From an uncultured Collinsella sp. (GTDB lineage Bacteria; Actinomycetota; Coriobacteriia; Coriobacteriales; Coriobacteriaceae): a stretch of 14,194 nt of DNA. Below the pieces are notes generated by a model that worked only from the letters and a program-made list of their open reading frames with translations, did no database searches and was not told the origin of the DNA. Both the position numbers and the translations under genes were made by a program. The stretch covers positions 1 through 14,194 of the forward strand of contig CABRHR010000052.1 of the NCBI GenBank assembly GCA_902470835.1, in the 5' to 3' direction. This document shows, piece by piece, positions 1-7,473 of the stretch (positions are counted from its first letter, which is position 1; every line of letters begins with the position of its first letter).

Positions 1-47
1 GAGATAGCGTAGCGTCTCGTGGGCTCGGAGATGTGTATAAGAGACAG
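1..47. other. Untrimmed Illumina Nextera i7 adapter (artefact)
   Basis: The window opens with the tail of the P7 primer (GAGAT), an 8-base index (AGCGTAGC), the Nextera read-2 sequence, and the 19-bp Tn5 mosaic end AGATGTGTATAAGAGACAG at 29-47. This is library-construction sequence and is not part of the genome. The index reads GCTACGCT in the sequencing direction, which I recall as Nextera N709. The permease gene on the minus strand runs straight into it, so that gene is cut by library chemistry and not by evolution. Confidence 0.97.
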
Positions 48-390
48 GCACGCGGCAGACCAACTGCAGCGGCTTAATGTCGCTGGTGCGGCCGAGCATA
101 AGGGCTAAGCCCAGCACCAGCGCGATGGCGCCGGCGGTGAGTGCGACTTTAACGGTGCCCTCAAAGCCGGCAAGCAGGAACTTCCAGGTGGTGAGGTGTG
201 TAAAGAAATACCAATAGTGGACCGAAAGCTGGCCGGTCACATAAAAGCGCTGCAGCACCAGGGCGACGAGCGCGGCCACGGCGACGAGTGAGATGGCGGT
301 GCCGATGCGAATCTTGGCGCGCATCTTGGGGCCCGGAGCCTCGTAGAGCGCATCGCGCATGGTGAGTGCAGGGGAGGAATGCTTGCTCAT
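48..390 (-). CDS. Amino-acid ABC transporter permease, GluD-like (3' end missing)
   Basis: This is the second inner-membrane permease of a polar amino-acid uptake system, probably for glutamate or a related acid. I translated 114 codons, beginning MSKHSSPALTMRDALYEAPG. The YEAPGPK element followed by a basic stretch (RARIRI) and a hydrophobic segment at about residues 33-48 is typical of actinobacterial GluD-type permeases. A second hydrophobic segment covers about residues 70-97. The ATG lies in an ATGA overlap with the stop codon of the upstream permease, which indicates translational coupling, and a GAGG sits about 9 nt upstream. Roughly 150 or more C-terminal residues, including the EAA loop that docks the ATPase, should follow but are lost at the adapter junction. 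The exact substrate is not visible in the sequence. Confidence 0.85.
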
Positions 391-1046
391 CGGAGGATCC
401 TCACCTTCTTATCGATATAGTTGCCAATGTGGCTCACCGCAAAGGCCGTGCCCAAGTAGCCGAGCGCAGAGATAAAGAACGCGGCGACGCCGCCGAGCGA
501 GCGCGTGTTGATATAGCTCACCACGCCGGTGAGCTCCTGCGGTTTAAGCGGCACCTGACTGCCGAGCGCAGTGGTGAGCATGACGGCGATAAAGAGGTTC
601 GTCATGGGCAATACGCTTGAGCGCAGTGCCTGCGGAATCACGATCTTGGCGAGGATGCGGTTGAAGCTCATGCCCAGCGAGCGGGCGGCCTCGACCTGAC
701 CCACGCCGACGGTATTGATGCCGCTCATAAAGTTCTCGGAACCAAAGGCCGAGCCCAAAAGGACCGTGGCGACGATAACGCAGGTGCGGTAGGGCAGGAC
801 GACCTTGAGCGGCGGCAGCGCATAGACGACGATGATGAGCAGCGCGATGCCGGGGATGTTACGGAAGACCTGGACATACAGGTCGCCAAAGACGCGCAGC
901 GGCTTGAGCGGCGACACGCGCATCACGGTGACGGCGACGGCCAGCACCATGGCGATGGCAAACGACTCAAGCGTCATGCCCCAGGTTGCTAGCAGCGCGT
1001 CGATATAGTTCTGGCCATAGAGCGACCAGAGCTCGGAGAGACTCAT
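387..1046 (-). CDS. Amino-acid ABC transporter permease, GluC-like
   Basis: This is a 219-residue inner-membrane permease of the His/Glu/Gln/Arg class (BPD_transp_1 fold). It has an N-terminal periplasmic start (SLSELWSLYGQNYIDAL), about five hydrophobic segments, and an EAA loop for the ATPase near residues 125-155 (GVGQVEAARSLGMS, then IVIPQALR). I chose the ATG at 1044-1046 because GGGAGG sits 6 nt upstream in the mRNA. An in-frame ATG 60 nt further up would add residues unlike the family and lies across the intercistronic hairpin. The gene follows the binding-protein gene and overlaps the next permease by 4 nt (ATGA), so it is the middle gene of an operon. Corynebacterium GluBCD has the same order. 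The ATPase gene is not in the window and may lie beyond the adapter. Glutamate is the likely substrate by similarity only. Confidence 0.9.
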   Translation of the reverse strand: MSLSELWSLYGQNYIDALLATWGMTLESFAIAMVLAVAVTVMRVSPLKPLRVFGDLYVQVFRNIPGIALLIIVVYALPPLKVVLPYRTCVIVATVLLGSAFGSENFMSGINTVGVGQVEAARSLGMSFNRILAKIVIPQALRSSVLPMTNLFIAVMLTTALGSQVPLKPQELTGVVSYINTRSLGGVAAFFISALGYLGTAFAVSHIGNYIDKKVRILR

Positions 1047-1061
1047 GCGGACCTCCCGCCG

Positions 1062-1096
1062 ATAAGGAAAGGGGCTCCCGTGTGTACGGAAACCCC
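1062..1096 (-). terminator. Intercistronic hairpin between binding-protein and permease genes
   Basis: Read on the minus strand, GGGGTTTCCGT pairs with ACGGGAGCCCC around an ACAC loop. This gives an 11-bp stem with two G-U pairs, followed by TTTCCTT. The T tract is weak, so this looks more like a leaky terminator or a 3'-end stabiliser than a full stop. In this position it would allow more binding protein than permease to be made from one transcript, as is common in ABC uptake operons. Confidence 0.55.
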
Positions 1097-1184
1097 GACA
1101 ACTCATTGAGGAAACAGTTTAGCGCAATAAAGCGCATCGTGCGTTTCCGTATGGTTTCGCAGCGGCCGTTACTAGGCTCGCTGC

Positions 1185-2180
1185 CTAGGCGCCGACCTCG
1201 GGCAGCTCGGGAACATTGGTGTCGCCCGTACGGTCGCCGATGCAGATCTGCCACAGCTTGGTCCAGGTGCCGTCGTCCTCGATCTTCTTAAGGAAGTCGT
1301 TGACAAAGGCGACGCCGTCGGAATCGAGCGGCAGACCGATGCCGTAGGGCTCCTTGCTGCCGAAGGGCTTGCCGGCGATCTTGTACTTACCGGGCTCGCG
1401 GACCAGGGCGCTCTGCTGCATGTTGTTATCGATGACGTAGGCGTCAACGCGGCCCTGCTGGAGTGCCTGGCGGGCCTCCTCGTCGGTCTTGAACTCCTGC
1501 TGGCTGGCCTTGGGAGCGAACTCCTCCAGGATGGCGGGGCCGTTGGAGCCGGACTGGACGGCGACGTTCTTGTCGGCCAGGTCGTCGACGCTCTTAATGT
1601 CGTCGTTATCGGCGAGCACCAGGATGGCCTGCTGGGTGTAGTAGTAGGGACCGGCAAAGGATACGAGCTTCTTGCGCTCGTCAGTGATGGTGTAGGTGGC
1701 AAAGACAGCGTCGACCTGGCCGTTCTGCAGGACGGACTCGCGCGTGTCCGAGGTCACCTGGGTGATCTCGACCTTGTTCTCGCCCAGAATGTAGTTGGAC
1801 AGGAGCTGCGCGATACCGGCGTCGAAGCCGCGGGTCTGACCGTCTTTCTCGTTGAGGAGGGAGAAGAGCGTGGAGGTCTGAACGCCACCGATCTTAAAGA
1901 CGCCGGCGTCCTTAACGGCCGTGGCCCAGGTGCTGGCGGCGATGGCGTCGTCATCGGCCTTGGGGCCGTCGTTGACGAGCTTGTCGAATGCCTTAGCGTC
2001 GAGTGTGGTGGAAGCCTCGGCATCATTGGAGCTCTTGGAAGAGCCGGCGGCGGAACCCTTGTCGGCTTCGGCGCTGGTGTCGGAGCAGCCGGCAAGACCA
2101 AGGCCGGCGACGGTTGCGAAGGTGGCGGCAACGAAGCCGCGGCGGTCGAGAACGACCTGCTGGGAGAGGTTCTTGCTCAT
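1185..2180 (-). CDS. Amino-acid ABC transporter substrate-binding lipoprotein, GluB-like
   Basis: This is an extracellular, lipid-anchored binding protein (SBP_bac_3 fold, 331 residues) that delivers an amino acid to the two permeases downstream. The N-terminus carries a twin-arginine-like motif (DRRGFVA, residues 12-18), a hydrophobic core, and a lipobox ending LAGC at about residues 29-32, so the mature protein starts at that cysteine. A Ser/Ala-rich linker follows to about residue 75, then the two-lobed domain. That domain includes GFDAGIAQLL, DAVFATYTITDERK and VAVQSGSNGPAILEEF, which are typical of polar and acidic amino-acid binders. The start is supported by AAAGGTG 8 nt upstream and by the sigma-70-like promoter at 2224-2253. 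Glutamate or aspartate is the best guess. A Sec rather than Tat export route cannot be excluded. Confidence 0.9.
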   Translation of the reverse strand: MSKNLSQQVVLDRRGFVAATFATVAGLGLAGCSDTSAEADKGSAAGSSKSSNDAEASTTLDAKAFDKLVNDGPKADDDAIAASTWATAVKDAGVFKIGGVQTSTLFSLLNEKDGQTRGFDAGIAQLLSNYILGENKVEITQVTSDTRESVLQNGQVDAVFATYTITDERKKLVSFAGPYYYTQQAILVLADNDDIKSVDDLADKNVAVQSGSNGPAILEEFAPKASQQEFKTDEEARQALQQGRVDAYVIDNNMQQSALVREPGKYKIAGKPFGSKEPYGIGLPLDSDGVAFVNDFLKKIEDDGTWTKLWQICIGDRTGDTNVPELPEVGA

Positions 2181-2223
2181 GGTAGAACACCTTTCTCAAT
2201 AAAATCCCTAGCGGTTGAGTAGA

Positions 2224-2253
2224 GTTATACCCTATCCCGCTCAAATGGGTCAA
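2224..2253 (-). promoter_or_regulatory. Sigma-70-type promoter of the amino-acid ABC operon
   Basis: On the minus strand a -35 TTGACC (2248-2253) and a -10 TATAAC (2224-2229) are separated by 18 bp, and each matches consensus at five of six positions. The implied start leaves a leader of roughly 35-40 nt before the binding-protein ATG. A further TAGAAT hexamer lies upstream at 2291-2296 on the same strand without a convincing -35. Confidence 0.65.
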
Positions 2254-2404
2254 CACGAAATAACTCAGAAACATACTTGCCTTATGGGTTATTCTACCTA
2301 CCAAAAAGGGACAGGTTTATTTTCGCAGGTTTTATCTGGGTAAACGCCGATTATTACAGCTGGGACGCTAGCTTTTAGCTGGGGCGGGCGCTCGCAGCGG
2401 TCGC

Positions 2405-2443
2405 TATAATGGCGGCAACGCGACACATATATAAGTAAGGAGA
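2405..2443 (+). promoter_or_regulatory. Probable promoter -10 and ribosome site of the alcohol dehydrogenase gene
   Basis: A perfect TATAAT at 2405-2410 lies 39 bp before the ATG, and TAAGGAGA sits about 7 nt before the start codon. I see no good -35 at 16-18 bp, because the upstream sequence is G-rich. The promoter is therefore weak, activator-dependent, or not this one. The stretch 2254-2404 holds otherwise only A/T-rich DNA and a half copy of the AAAGGGACAG palindrome motif at about 2305-2315. Confidence 0.45.
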
Positions 2444-2449
2444 TCGCGT

Positions 2450-3652
2450 ATGAATGGTTATTCGTTTTTCGCACCGACCAAGGTGTTGTTTGGCGCGGGC
2501 AAGTTGGGCGAGCTGGGCGCACAGAAGCTTCCCGGCACCAAAGCACTCATCGTTACCACCGGCGGCAACTCGGTCAAGCGCTTTGGATATCTGCAACGCG
2601 TGGAGGCTGAGCTCGATCGCGCCGGCGTGGCGCATGAGCTGTTCGATCGCATTGAGCCCAATCCGCTGCGCGAGACCGTCAACGCAGGTGGCTGGATGGC
2701 GCGTGCCCATGGCTGCGACTTTGTCCTGGCGCTCGGCGGCGGCTCGGTCATGGACGGCAGCAAGGGCATCTGCGCGGTGGCGACCAACCCGCATACCGAT
2801 GCCGAGGGCAACGAATGCCCCGGTGACATCTGGGACTTTGTGAATGGCGGCACTGCGCTCGGCCTGCCCATCCCCAACGATCCGCTGCCGCTTGTTTGCG
2901 TGACCACCACGGCGGGTACCGGTTCCGAGGTCGATGCGGGCGGTGTTCTGTCCTGCGAGGAAAATGACGAGAAGCTTCGCTTGGGCGATCCGCGTCTGTT
3001 TCCGGTGCTTTCAATCGTTGATCCCGAGCTCATGGTGAGCGTCCCGGCGCGTCTGACTGCCTATCAGGGATTCGACGCCCTGTTCCATTGCGTTGAGTGC
3101 TACATCTCAAATACCAATACGCCCATGGGTGACATGGTTTGTCGCGAAGGCATCCGGCGTGCTGCCACGGCGCTGCCTACGTGCGTCAATAATGGCGATG
3201 ACTTGGAGGCGCGCTCGAGCCTTGCGTTTGCCAACACGCTCGGCGGTTATGCCATGGATGCCTCGGGCACCACGGGCTCGCATGGCCTTGAACATGGCAT
3301 GAGCGCGCATCATCACGACCTGCCGCACGGCGCCGGACTCATTATGATCGCGCGCGCCTACCACACCTGGATGATCAATCGCGGCGCTGCACCCGAGCGC
3401 TATATCGACATGGCTCGTCTGATGGGCAATGCCGCCGCCAGCGATCCGCACGATTTTGTGATTGAGCTCACGCGCCTGATGGAGGCTTGTCATGTGGCCG
3501 ACCTCGCCATGAGCGAGTGGGGGATTACGGCCGAAGAGCTGCCGGTCATCGCACACAACGCTCTGACGACCAACGGCGTCCTGTTCAGCCACGACCCCGT
3601 GACGCTGACTGACCCCGATGTCGTCGAAATCCTCAAGCGAAGCTATCGATAA
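2450..3652 (+). CDS. Iron-containing alcohol dehydrogenase (group III)
   Basis: This is a cytoplasmic NAD(P)H-dependent alcohol or aldehyde oxidoreductase of the Fe-ADH family, related to butanol dehydrogenases. At 400 residues it is of normal length. The N-terminal dinucleotide-binding half contains FGAGKLGELG (residues 14-23) and the signature ALGGGSVMDGSKG (94-106). TTAGTGSE (153-160) follows. The C-terminal helical half carries the metal ligands expected for the family: Asp209 and His213 in GFDALFHCVE, His282 in LEHGMSAH, and His293 in LPHGAG. It appears to be a single-gene transcript, because it is divergent from the ABC operon and followed by a strong bidirectional terminator. The physiological substrate cannot be read from the sequence. 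Reduction of short aldehydes during fermentation is the usual role. Confidence 0.92.
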   Translation: MNGYSFFAPTKVLFGAGKLGELGAQKLPGTKALIVTTGGNSVKRFGYLQRVEAELDRAGVAHELFDRIEPNPLRETVNAGGWMARAHGCDFVLALGGGSVMDGSKGICAVATNPHTDAEGNECPGDIWDFVNGGTALGLPIPNDPLPLVCVTTTAGTGSEVDAGGVLSCEENDEKLRLGDPRLFPVLSIVDPELMVSVPARLTAYQGFDALFHCVECYISNTNTPMGDMVCREGIRRAATALPTCVNNGDDLEARSSLAFANTLGGYAMDASGTTGSHGLEHGMSAHHHDLPHGAGLIMIARAYHTWMINRGAAPERYIDMARLMGNAAASDPHDFVIELTRLMEACHVADLAMSEWGITAEELPVIAHNALTTNGVLFSHDPVTLTDPDVVEILKRSYR

Positions 3653-3668
3653 TTGCCTTGCTGCTTTG

Positions 3669-3803
3669 TCTCAATCTGTAACATCTGCAGCCATTTTTGC
3701 CGAGTAACTGTTACAGATCGAGATTTTCTCCTTAAGGGGATTTAAATGTCTAGATCTGTAACAGTTAGACGGGAATTCGGGCCCTAGATGTTACAGATTG
3801 AGA
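3669..3803. repeat. Nested inverted repeats built from a CTGTAACA/TGTTACAG motif
   Basis: The outer arms are TCTCAATCTGTAACATCT (3669-3686) and its exact reverse complement (3786-3803), a perfect 18-bp inverted repeat. Inside lie a perfect 15-bp pair, TAACTGTTACAGATC (3705-3719) and GATCTGTAACAGTTA (3753-3767). All four arms share the core CTGTAACA. At the centre TCTCCTTAAGGGGA forms a further small palindrome. The stretch 3653-3821 carries no gene. It could be a non-coding mobile repeat, a cluster of protein-binding sites, or a structured RNA 3' end of the dehydrogenase transcript. Confidence 0.85.
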
Positions 3804-3821
3804 TAATCGCGTCGCGAAAAT

Positions 3822-3861
3822 AAAAACCTCCGCAGGGGTGCTTCCCTTGCGGAGGTTTTTT
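3822..3861. terminator. Strong bidirectional rho-independent terminator
   Basis: AAAAACCTCCGCA (3822-3834) pairs with TGCGGAGGTTTTT (3848-3860) around a 13-nt loop that can close further (GGG/CCC). An A tract on one side and a T tract on the other make it a terminator in both directions. It ends the alcohol dehydrogenase transcript (plus) and the DXS-like gene (minus), whose stop codon is directly adjacent at 3862-3864. Confidence 0.92.
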
Positions 3862-5643
3862 CTACTCGTTCAGCAGACGTACGGCTTCGGCGGCTATGTT
3901 CTCGACCGTCATGCCGTTCTGAGCGAGCAGTTCGTTGGGGTCGTAGCGGTCGGGGAAGCCCTTGGCGATGCCGAAGGTGCGTGTGCGCACTGGCGTGCAG
4001 GCCAAGTAGCACGCGACACGCTCGCCCCAGCCGCCGTCCAATATGCCGTCCTCGAGGGTGACGACAACGCGATGCTCGGTGGCAAGGCTGTCGAGGAATT
4101 CGCGGTCGAGCTCGGTCGCGAAGCGCGGGTTGACGAGCGTGGCCTCGATACCGTATTCGGCAGCCAAGCGGTTTGCCACGCGCTCGCCCAGCTCATAGAA
4201 ATCGCCGAGCGCGAGCACGGCCACATCGCGGCCCTCGCGCGTCACGTTGTAACGGGCGACGCTGTAGTCGGCATCCTCCGCAGGTGCCAGATCGGGGCGG
4301 CTTACCAGGCCGATGCCCGGTACGCGAATCGCCGCGGGATGCTCGCGGTGGTCGAGCGACCAGCTCAGCATGGACAGATATTCCTCCATGCAGGCCGGCG
4401 CTAGGTAGCGCATGTTGGGAAGTCCACCCAGCATGGAAATATCAAAGAACGAAAGGTGCGTCTCGGACGTGGTGCCAAAGATTGACGCACCAAACACCAA
4501 AATGGTTGCCGGGGCGTCGTTGAGGCACAGGTCGTGCCACAGCTCGTCGTAAGCGCGCTGCAAAAACGTGCCGTACACACCAAAGACTGGCTTGGCGCCC
4601 GAGCGCGCAAGCGCGGTGGCAAAGGTCACGGCGTGCTCCTCGGCAATGCCCACATCGACGAACTGTTTGCCGGCGGCAGCGCGAAGCTCGGGTGTAAAGC
4701 CCATGATGTAGGGCGTGGCGGCCGTGATGCCCACGACCTGCGAATCGCGCTCGATGGCGGCGCTGAGCGCCTCGCCCGTAATGTCGGCATAGGTGCGCGG
4801 CGCAGGCTCGCTCGGATGGCCCGGGCAGAGCTTGCGTCCAGTTGCCATGTCAAACGGACCCACGTGATGCCAGCGTTCGGGGTCGTTCTGGGCTGGCTCA
4901 AAGCCCTTGCCCTTGGCGGTGGAGACGTGCAGCACGATGGGATGATCGATATTGCGCAGTTCCTGCGACGCGTCGACGAGGGCCAACACGTCGTTACCGG
5001 CGTCCAGATAGCGGTAGTCGAGCCCCATCGCGCGGAAAACGTTGCGCTCACAGGTACCGTTGCTGGCTCGCAGCTCGGCCAGATTGCGATACAGGCCGCC
5101 ATGGTTCTCGGCAATGGACTGGTCGTTATCGTTGACGATGATGATCAGGTTGCTATCGAGTTCGGCGGCATTGTTAAAGCCCTCAAACGCCAAGCCGCCC
5201 GAAAGCGAGCCGTCGCCAATAACGGTGATGACGTTGTACGTATCGCCCGCCAGGTCACGAGCGTGCGCCAGGCCGCAGCCCAGGCTCACCGACGTGGAGG
5301 TATGGCCCATGGCGAACAGGTCGTGCTCGGACTCGTCGGGATTGGCAAAGCCAGAAGCCTCACCATAACGCTCCGGATCGATATAAGTGTACGCGCGCCC
5401 GGTCAGCGCCTTGTGGGCGTAGGTCTGGTGCGAAACGTCAAAGACAATCTTGTCGATGGGGGAGTTAAATACGCGATGAAGCGCAACCGTAAGCTCAACG
5501 ACGCCCAAGTTGGGGGCAACGTGCCCGCCGACGGCGGCGGAGCTTTCGAGGATTGCCTGACGGATCTCGCCGCAGAGCAGCGGAAGCTCGGCGCGGTCGA
5601 GAGCCTTGACGTCCTCGGGCGTTGTCGTTTGCGTAAGCAGCAT
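3862..5643 (-). CDS. Divergent 1-deoxy-D-xylulose-5-phosphate synthase-like enzyme
   Basis: This is a cytoplasmic thiamine-diphosphate enzyme of the DXS/transketolase family. Its 593 residues are shorter than the usual 620-640. Visible family features are GGHVAPNLGVVELT (39-52), DVSHQTYAHKALTGR (69-83), the cofactor motif GDG (143-145) to NDN (171-173), the catalytic glutamate in VGIAEEHAV (Glu335), and FLQRAYDEL (360-368). Compared with E. coli DXS as I remember it, DRAGIVGAD becomes FGASIFGTT at 384-392 and the PRG of RYPRG becomes VPG at 441-443. The phosphate-contacting Arg420 and Arg478 and also Asp427 are therefore not conserved, while His431 is kept (His396). The linker after NDN is also shortened. 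It may use a different acceptor from glyceraldehyde-3-phosphate. The start has only a distant GGAG, about 12 nt away. It is a single gene with a GCCGGC hairpin in its leader (5673-5693). Confidence 0.82.
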   Translation of the reverse strand: MLLTQTTTPEDVKALDRAELPLLCGEIRQAILESSAAVGGHVAPNLGVVELTVALHRVFNSPIDKIVFDVSHQTYAHKALTGRAYTYIDPERYGEASGFANPDESEHDLFAMGHTSTSVSLGCGLAHARDLAGDTYNVITVIGDGSLSGGLAFEGFNNAAELDSNLIIIVNDNDQSIAENHGGLYRNLAELRASNGTCERNVFRAMGLDYRYLDAGNDVLALVDASQELRNIDHPIVLHVSTAKGKGFEPAQNDPERWHHVGPFDMATGRKLCPGHPSEPAPRTYADITGEALSAAIERDSQVVGITAATPYIMGFTPELRAAAGKQFVDVGIAEEHAVTFATALARSGAKPVFGVYGTFLQRAYDELWHDLCLNDAPATILVFGASIFGTTSETHLSFFDISMLGGLPNMRYLAPACMEEYLSMLSWSLDHREHPAAIRVPGIGLVSRPDLAPAEDADYSVARYNVTREGRDVAVLALGDFYELGERVANRLAAEYGIEATLVNPRFATELDREFLDSLATEHRVVVTLEDGILDGGWGERVACYLACTPVRTRTFGIAKGFPDRYDPNELLAQNGMTVENIAAEAVRLLNE

Positions 5644-5770
5644 CGTTGTGGGTTACTCCATGCGAATCGTGCGCCGGCACTCCCTCGGCCGGCACAATTG
5701 CACAAGACAGTCTCGCACATTTTGGCGTTTGATATGTGACGGCGGCGCGGTAATTCGCCAACTGGTGGGG

Positions 5771-5782
5771 CAAAACGTTTTG
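5771..5782. promoter_or_regulatory. Palindrome in the divergent DXS-like/HD-domain intergenic region
   Basis: CAAAACGTTTTG is a perfect 12-bp palindrome lying between two divergent genes and about 90 bp before the HD-domain start. The flanking 5644-5871 region must hold promoters for both directions. I see no consensus pair on either strand, only A/T-rich segments near 5730 and 5800. The palindrome is a candidate operator on shape alone. Confidence 0.3.
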
Positions 5783-5871
5783 TCCGATGCCATACTGATA
5801 TGTTCCATGATGTTTTTATCGATTGTGCACAGGCCGTGGTTTGCCGCCGTGAGCCGCTGGAAGGAGGCAGC

Positions 5872-6405
5872 ATGTCCGATGCCGTTCGTGCCGAAAAAAT
5901 CGCGCGCGAGGTCGACGATGCCGCCCGTCAGCTTGCCCGGGCGGGCCGCTTGGACCTGACGCGCGAGTTTATCCAGCATGGTGACGTGACGGTCTATGCA
6001 CATGTAACTTCGGTAGCGCGGGCGAGCCTGTCCTTTGCCGAGCGCTTGGGCCGTGCTGGCATTTCGGTCGACCGTGCCTCGTTGCTGCGCGGGGCCCTGC
6101 TGCACGATTACTTTCTCTATGACTGGCACGATCCCGACCCAAGCCATCGGCTGCATGGCTTTCGCCATCCGTTTTTTGCCCTGGCACGTGCGGAGGAAGA
6201 TTTTGAGCTGACGTCGCGCGAGCGGAATATCATCGTGCGGCATATGTTTCCGCTGGTGCCAGTGCCGCCGACGTGTCGTGAGGCTTGGATTGTATGCCTG
6301 GCAGATAAATGGTGCGCGCTGCGCGAGACGGTCGCCGGCCGTCTACCGCGCAAAGGCGGCGCGAACGATTCGAACGAGGGCTCGAACGAAAAGAGGAGAG
6401 GGTAG
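5872..6405 (+). CDS. HD-domain metal-dependent phosphohydrolase
   Basis: This 177-residue cytoplasmic protein of the HD superfamily probably hydrolyses a phosphate ester or nucleotide. The metal-binding set is visible in order: His44 (VYAHVTSVAR), His78-Asp79 (LLRGALLHDYFLYDW), His99 (GFRHP), His124 (IVRHMFP) and Asp145 (CLADKWC). The last 25 residues are polar and low-complexity (NDSNEGSNEKRRG) and probably disordered. I chose the ATG at 5872 because GGAAGGAGG precedes it by a few nt. An in-frame ATG at 5800 lacks such a site. The stop is 3 nt from the start of the membrane protein downstream, so the two are co-translated and probably work together. The substrate is unknown. Confidence 0.82.
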   Translation: MSDAVRAEKIAREVDDAARQLARAGRLDLTREFIQHGDVTVYAHVTSVARASLSFAERLGRAGISVDRASLLRGALLHDYFLYDWHDPDPSHRLHGFRHPFFALARAEEDFELTSRERNIIVRHMFPLVPVPPTCREAWIVCLADKWCALRETVAGRLPRKGGANDSNEGSNEKRRG

Positions 6406-6408
6406 ACG

Positions 6409-7428
6409 GTGGAAACCGCGATTGATATGGCGTTCGGCGGCGCGACGCTTGCCGCCTGTCCGCTCTCGGCGCTGGTGCTCTCGTTTGCCTTCTACGGTTT
6501 TTGCGGTTGGGCATGGGAGTCGACAGTATGCGCCATGCTCAACCACGGACGCTTTGCCAACAGCGGCTTTTTGCTGGGACCGTGTTGCCCCATCTATGGC
6601 GCGGGCGGCATTGCCTGCTGGCTGCTGTTGCGCGGAATTCCTGACGCGTCGAGCCAGTTTGTCGCTGCAGCGCTCGTATGCAGCGTGATTGAGTACAGCG
6701 TGGGCGTGCTGTTGGAAAAAACAACGGGCGCTCGCTTTTGGGACTATTCGCATCTGCCGTTTAACCTGCACGGGCGCATCTGCCTGTACTGGGCCTGCGC
6801 GTTTGGCTTGGGTGCGTTATGCATTTGCCGTTTAGTGGAGCCGGCATTGCTGGGGCTGCTTGGCCATCTGCCGGTGCTGATTGTACGGCTGTCCGCCTTT
6901 ATCGTCGCGGTCGCGATGATGGTCGACACGGTGTGCTCGTTGGCGAGCTGGCGGCGTCTGTCCGATCAGCTGGAGCGCGTCCGGGCTGACCTTGCCGACC
7001 GCATCAACGAGTCGCTTGCCGATGCCTCGGACTCAATGCTCGAGCGCATTCCCGATTCGACGATTGACTCGGTGACACAGACGCATATCCGTAGCCGTGC
7101 CGTTAACGCATGGCTGGCCGAGCTTGGCGACGCCGCGCTCGATGCCCTGCGCGAGAAGGCTTCGATGCCGACGTTTATCGCGGATGGTGCTCGCGGCCTG
7201 GCGCTCGCTGCCCGCCGCGTGGCCGATGCCGCGCCGAGCATGCCGCGTCCGTCGCTCAGCCGTCGCCTTGCCGGTAAGCGCATGAGCCGTCCGGTGCCGA
7301 GCGTGTCACTCAGCCGCCGCGACCTACGCTTCTTTAACGCCTTCCCGCGTCTGCGCATCAATCGCTACGAAGGTGTCATTCGAGCGACTAATCTCCGCGA
7401 CCGCGCCCACGAGCTGTTTCGGCGCTAG
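6409..7428 (+). CDS. PF06541-type membrane protein (putative ABC-transporter type IV family)
   Basis: This 339-residue protein uses a GTG start. GAGGAGAGGG overlaps the end of the upstream HD gene and supports it. The next in-frame ATG is at 6427. The N-terminal half has about five or six hydrophobic segments within residues 20-180, including FYGFCGWAWESTVCAML and the motif RFWDYSHLPFNLHGRICLYW, both typical of the family often annotated as putative ABC-transporter type IV. The rest (about 185-339) is cytoplasmic, helical and charged, with a very basic, Ser/Pro-rich stretch (SRRLAGKRMSRPVPS) near the end. No ATPase or nucleotide-binding motif is present, so transport is not established. The 3-nt gap to the HD hydrolase argues for a shared role, possibly in envelope or nucleotide-signal metabolism. 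Confidence 0.78.
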   Translation: METAIDMAFGGATLAACPLSALVLSFAFYGFCGWAWESTVCAMLNHGRFANSGFLLGPCCPIYGAGGIACWLLLRGIPDASSQFVAAALVCSVIEYSVGVLLEKTTGARFWDYSHLPFNLHGRICLYWACAFGLGALCICRLVEPALLGLLGHLPVLIVRLSAFIVAVAMMVDTVCSLASWRRLSDQLERVRADLADRINESLADASDSMLERIPDSTIDSVTQTHIRSRAVNAWLAELGDAALDALREKASMPTFIADGARGLALAARRVADAAPSMPRPSLSRRLAGKRMSRPVPSVSLSRRDLRFFNAFPRLRINRYEGVIRATNLRDRAHELFRR

Positions 7429-7473
7429 CCGGGACGGGCGCGCTCACGGCTCCCTTGCTCGCGTATTTCCCGT

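Noticed and set aside
2290..2315. Third REP-like palindrome
   Set aside because: Only the half motif AAAGGGACAG is present and no complementary arm follows, so it is not listed as a repeat copy.
2458..3033. 191-codon minus-strand frame inside the alcohol dehydrogenase
   Set aside because: It is a shadow frame. The plus-strand protein has the complete Fe-ADH metal-ligand set.
3653..3861. A riboswitch or small RNA gene in the nested-repeat region
   Set aside because: No known riboswitch core and no promoter is recognisable. Only the symmetric repeats and a terminator can be supported.
4534..5739. 401-codon open frame on the plus strand
   Set aside because: It lies entirely opposite the DXS-like gene (and its leader), whose protein has clear family motifs. 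The frame is a GC-rich shadow with low-complexity translation and no family signature.
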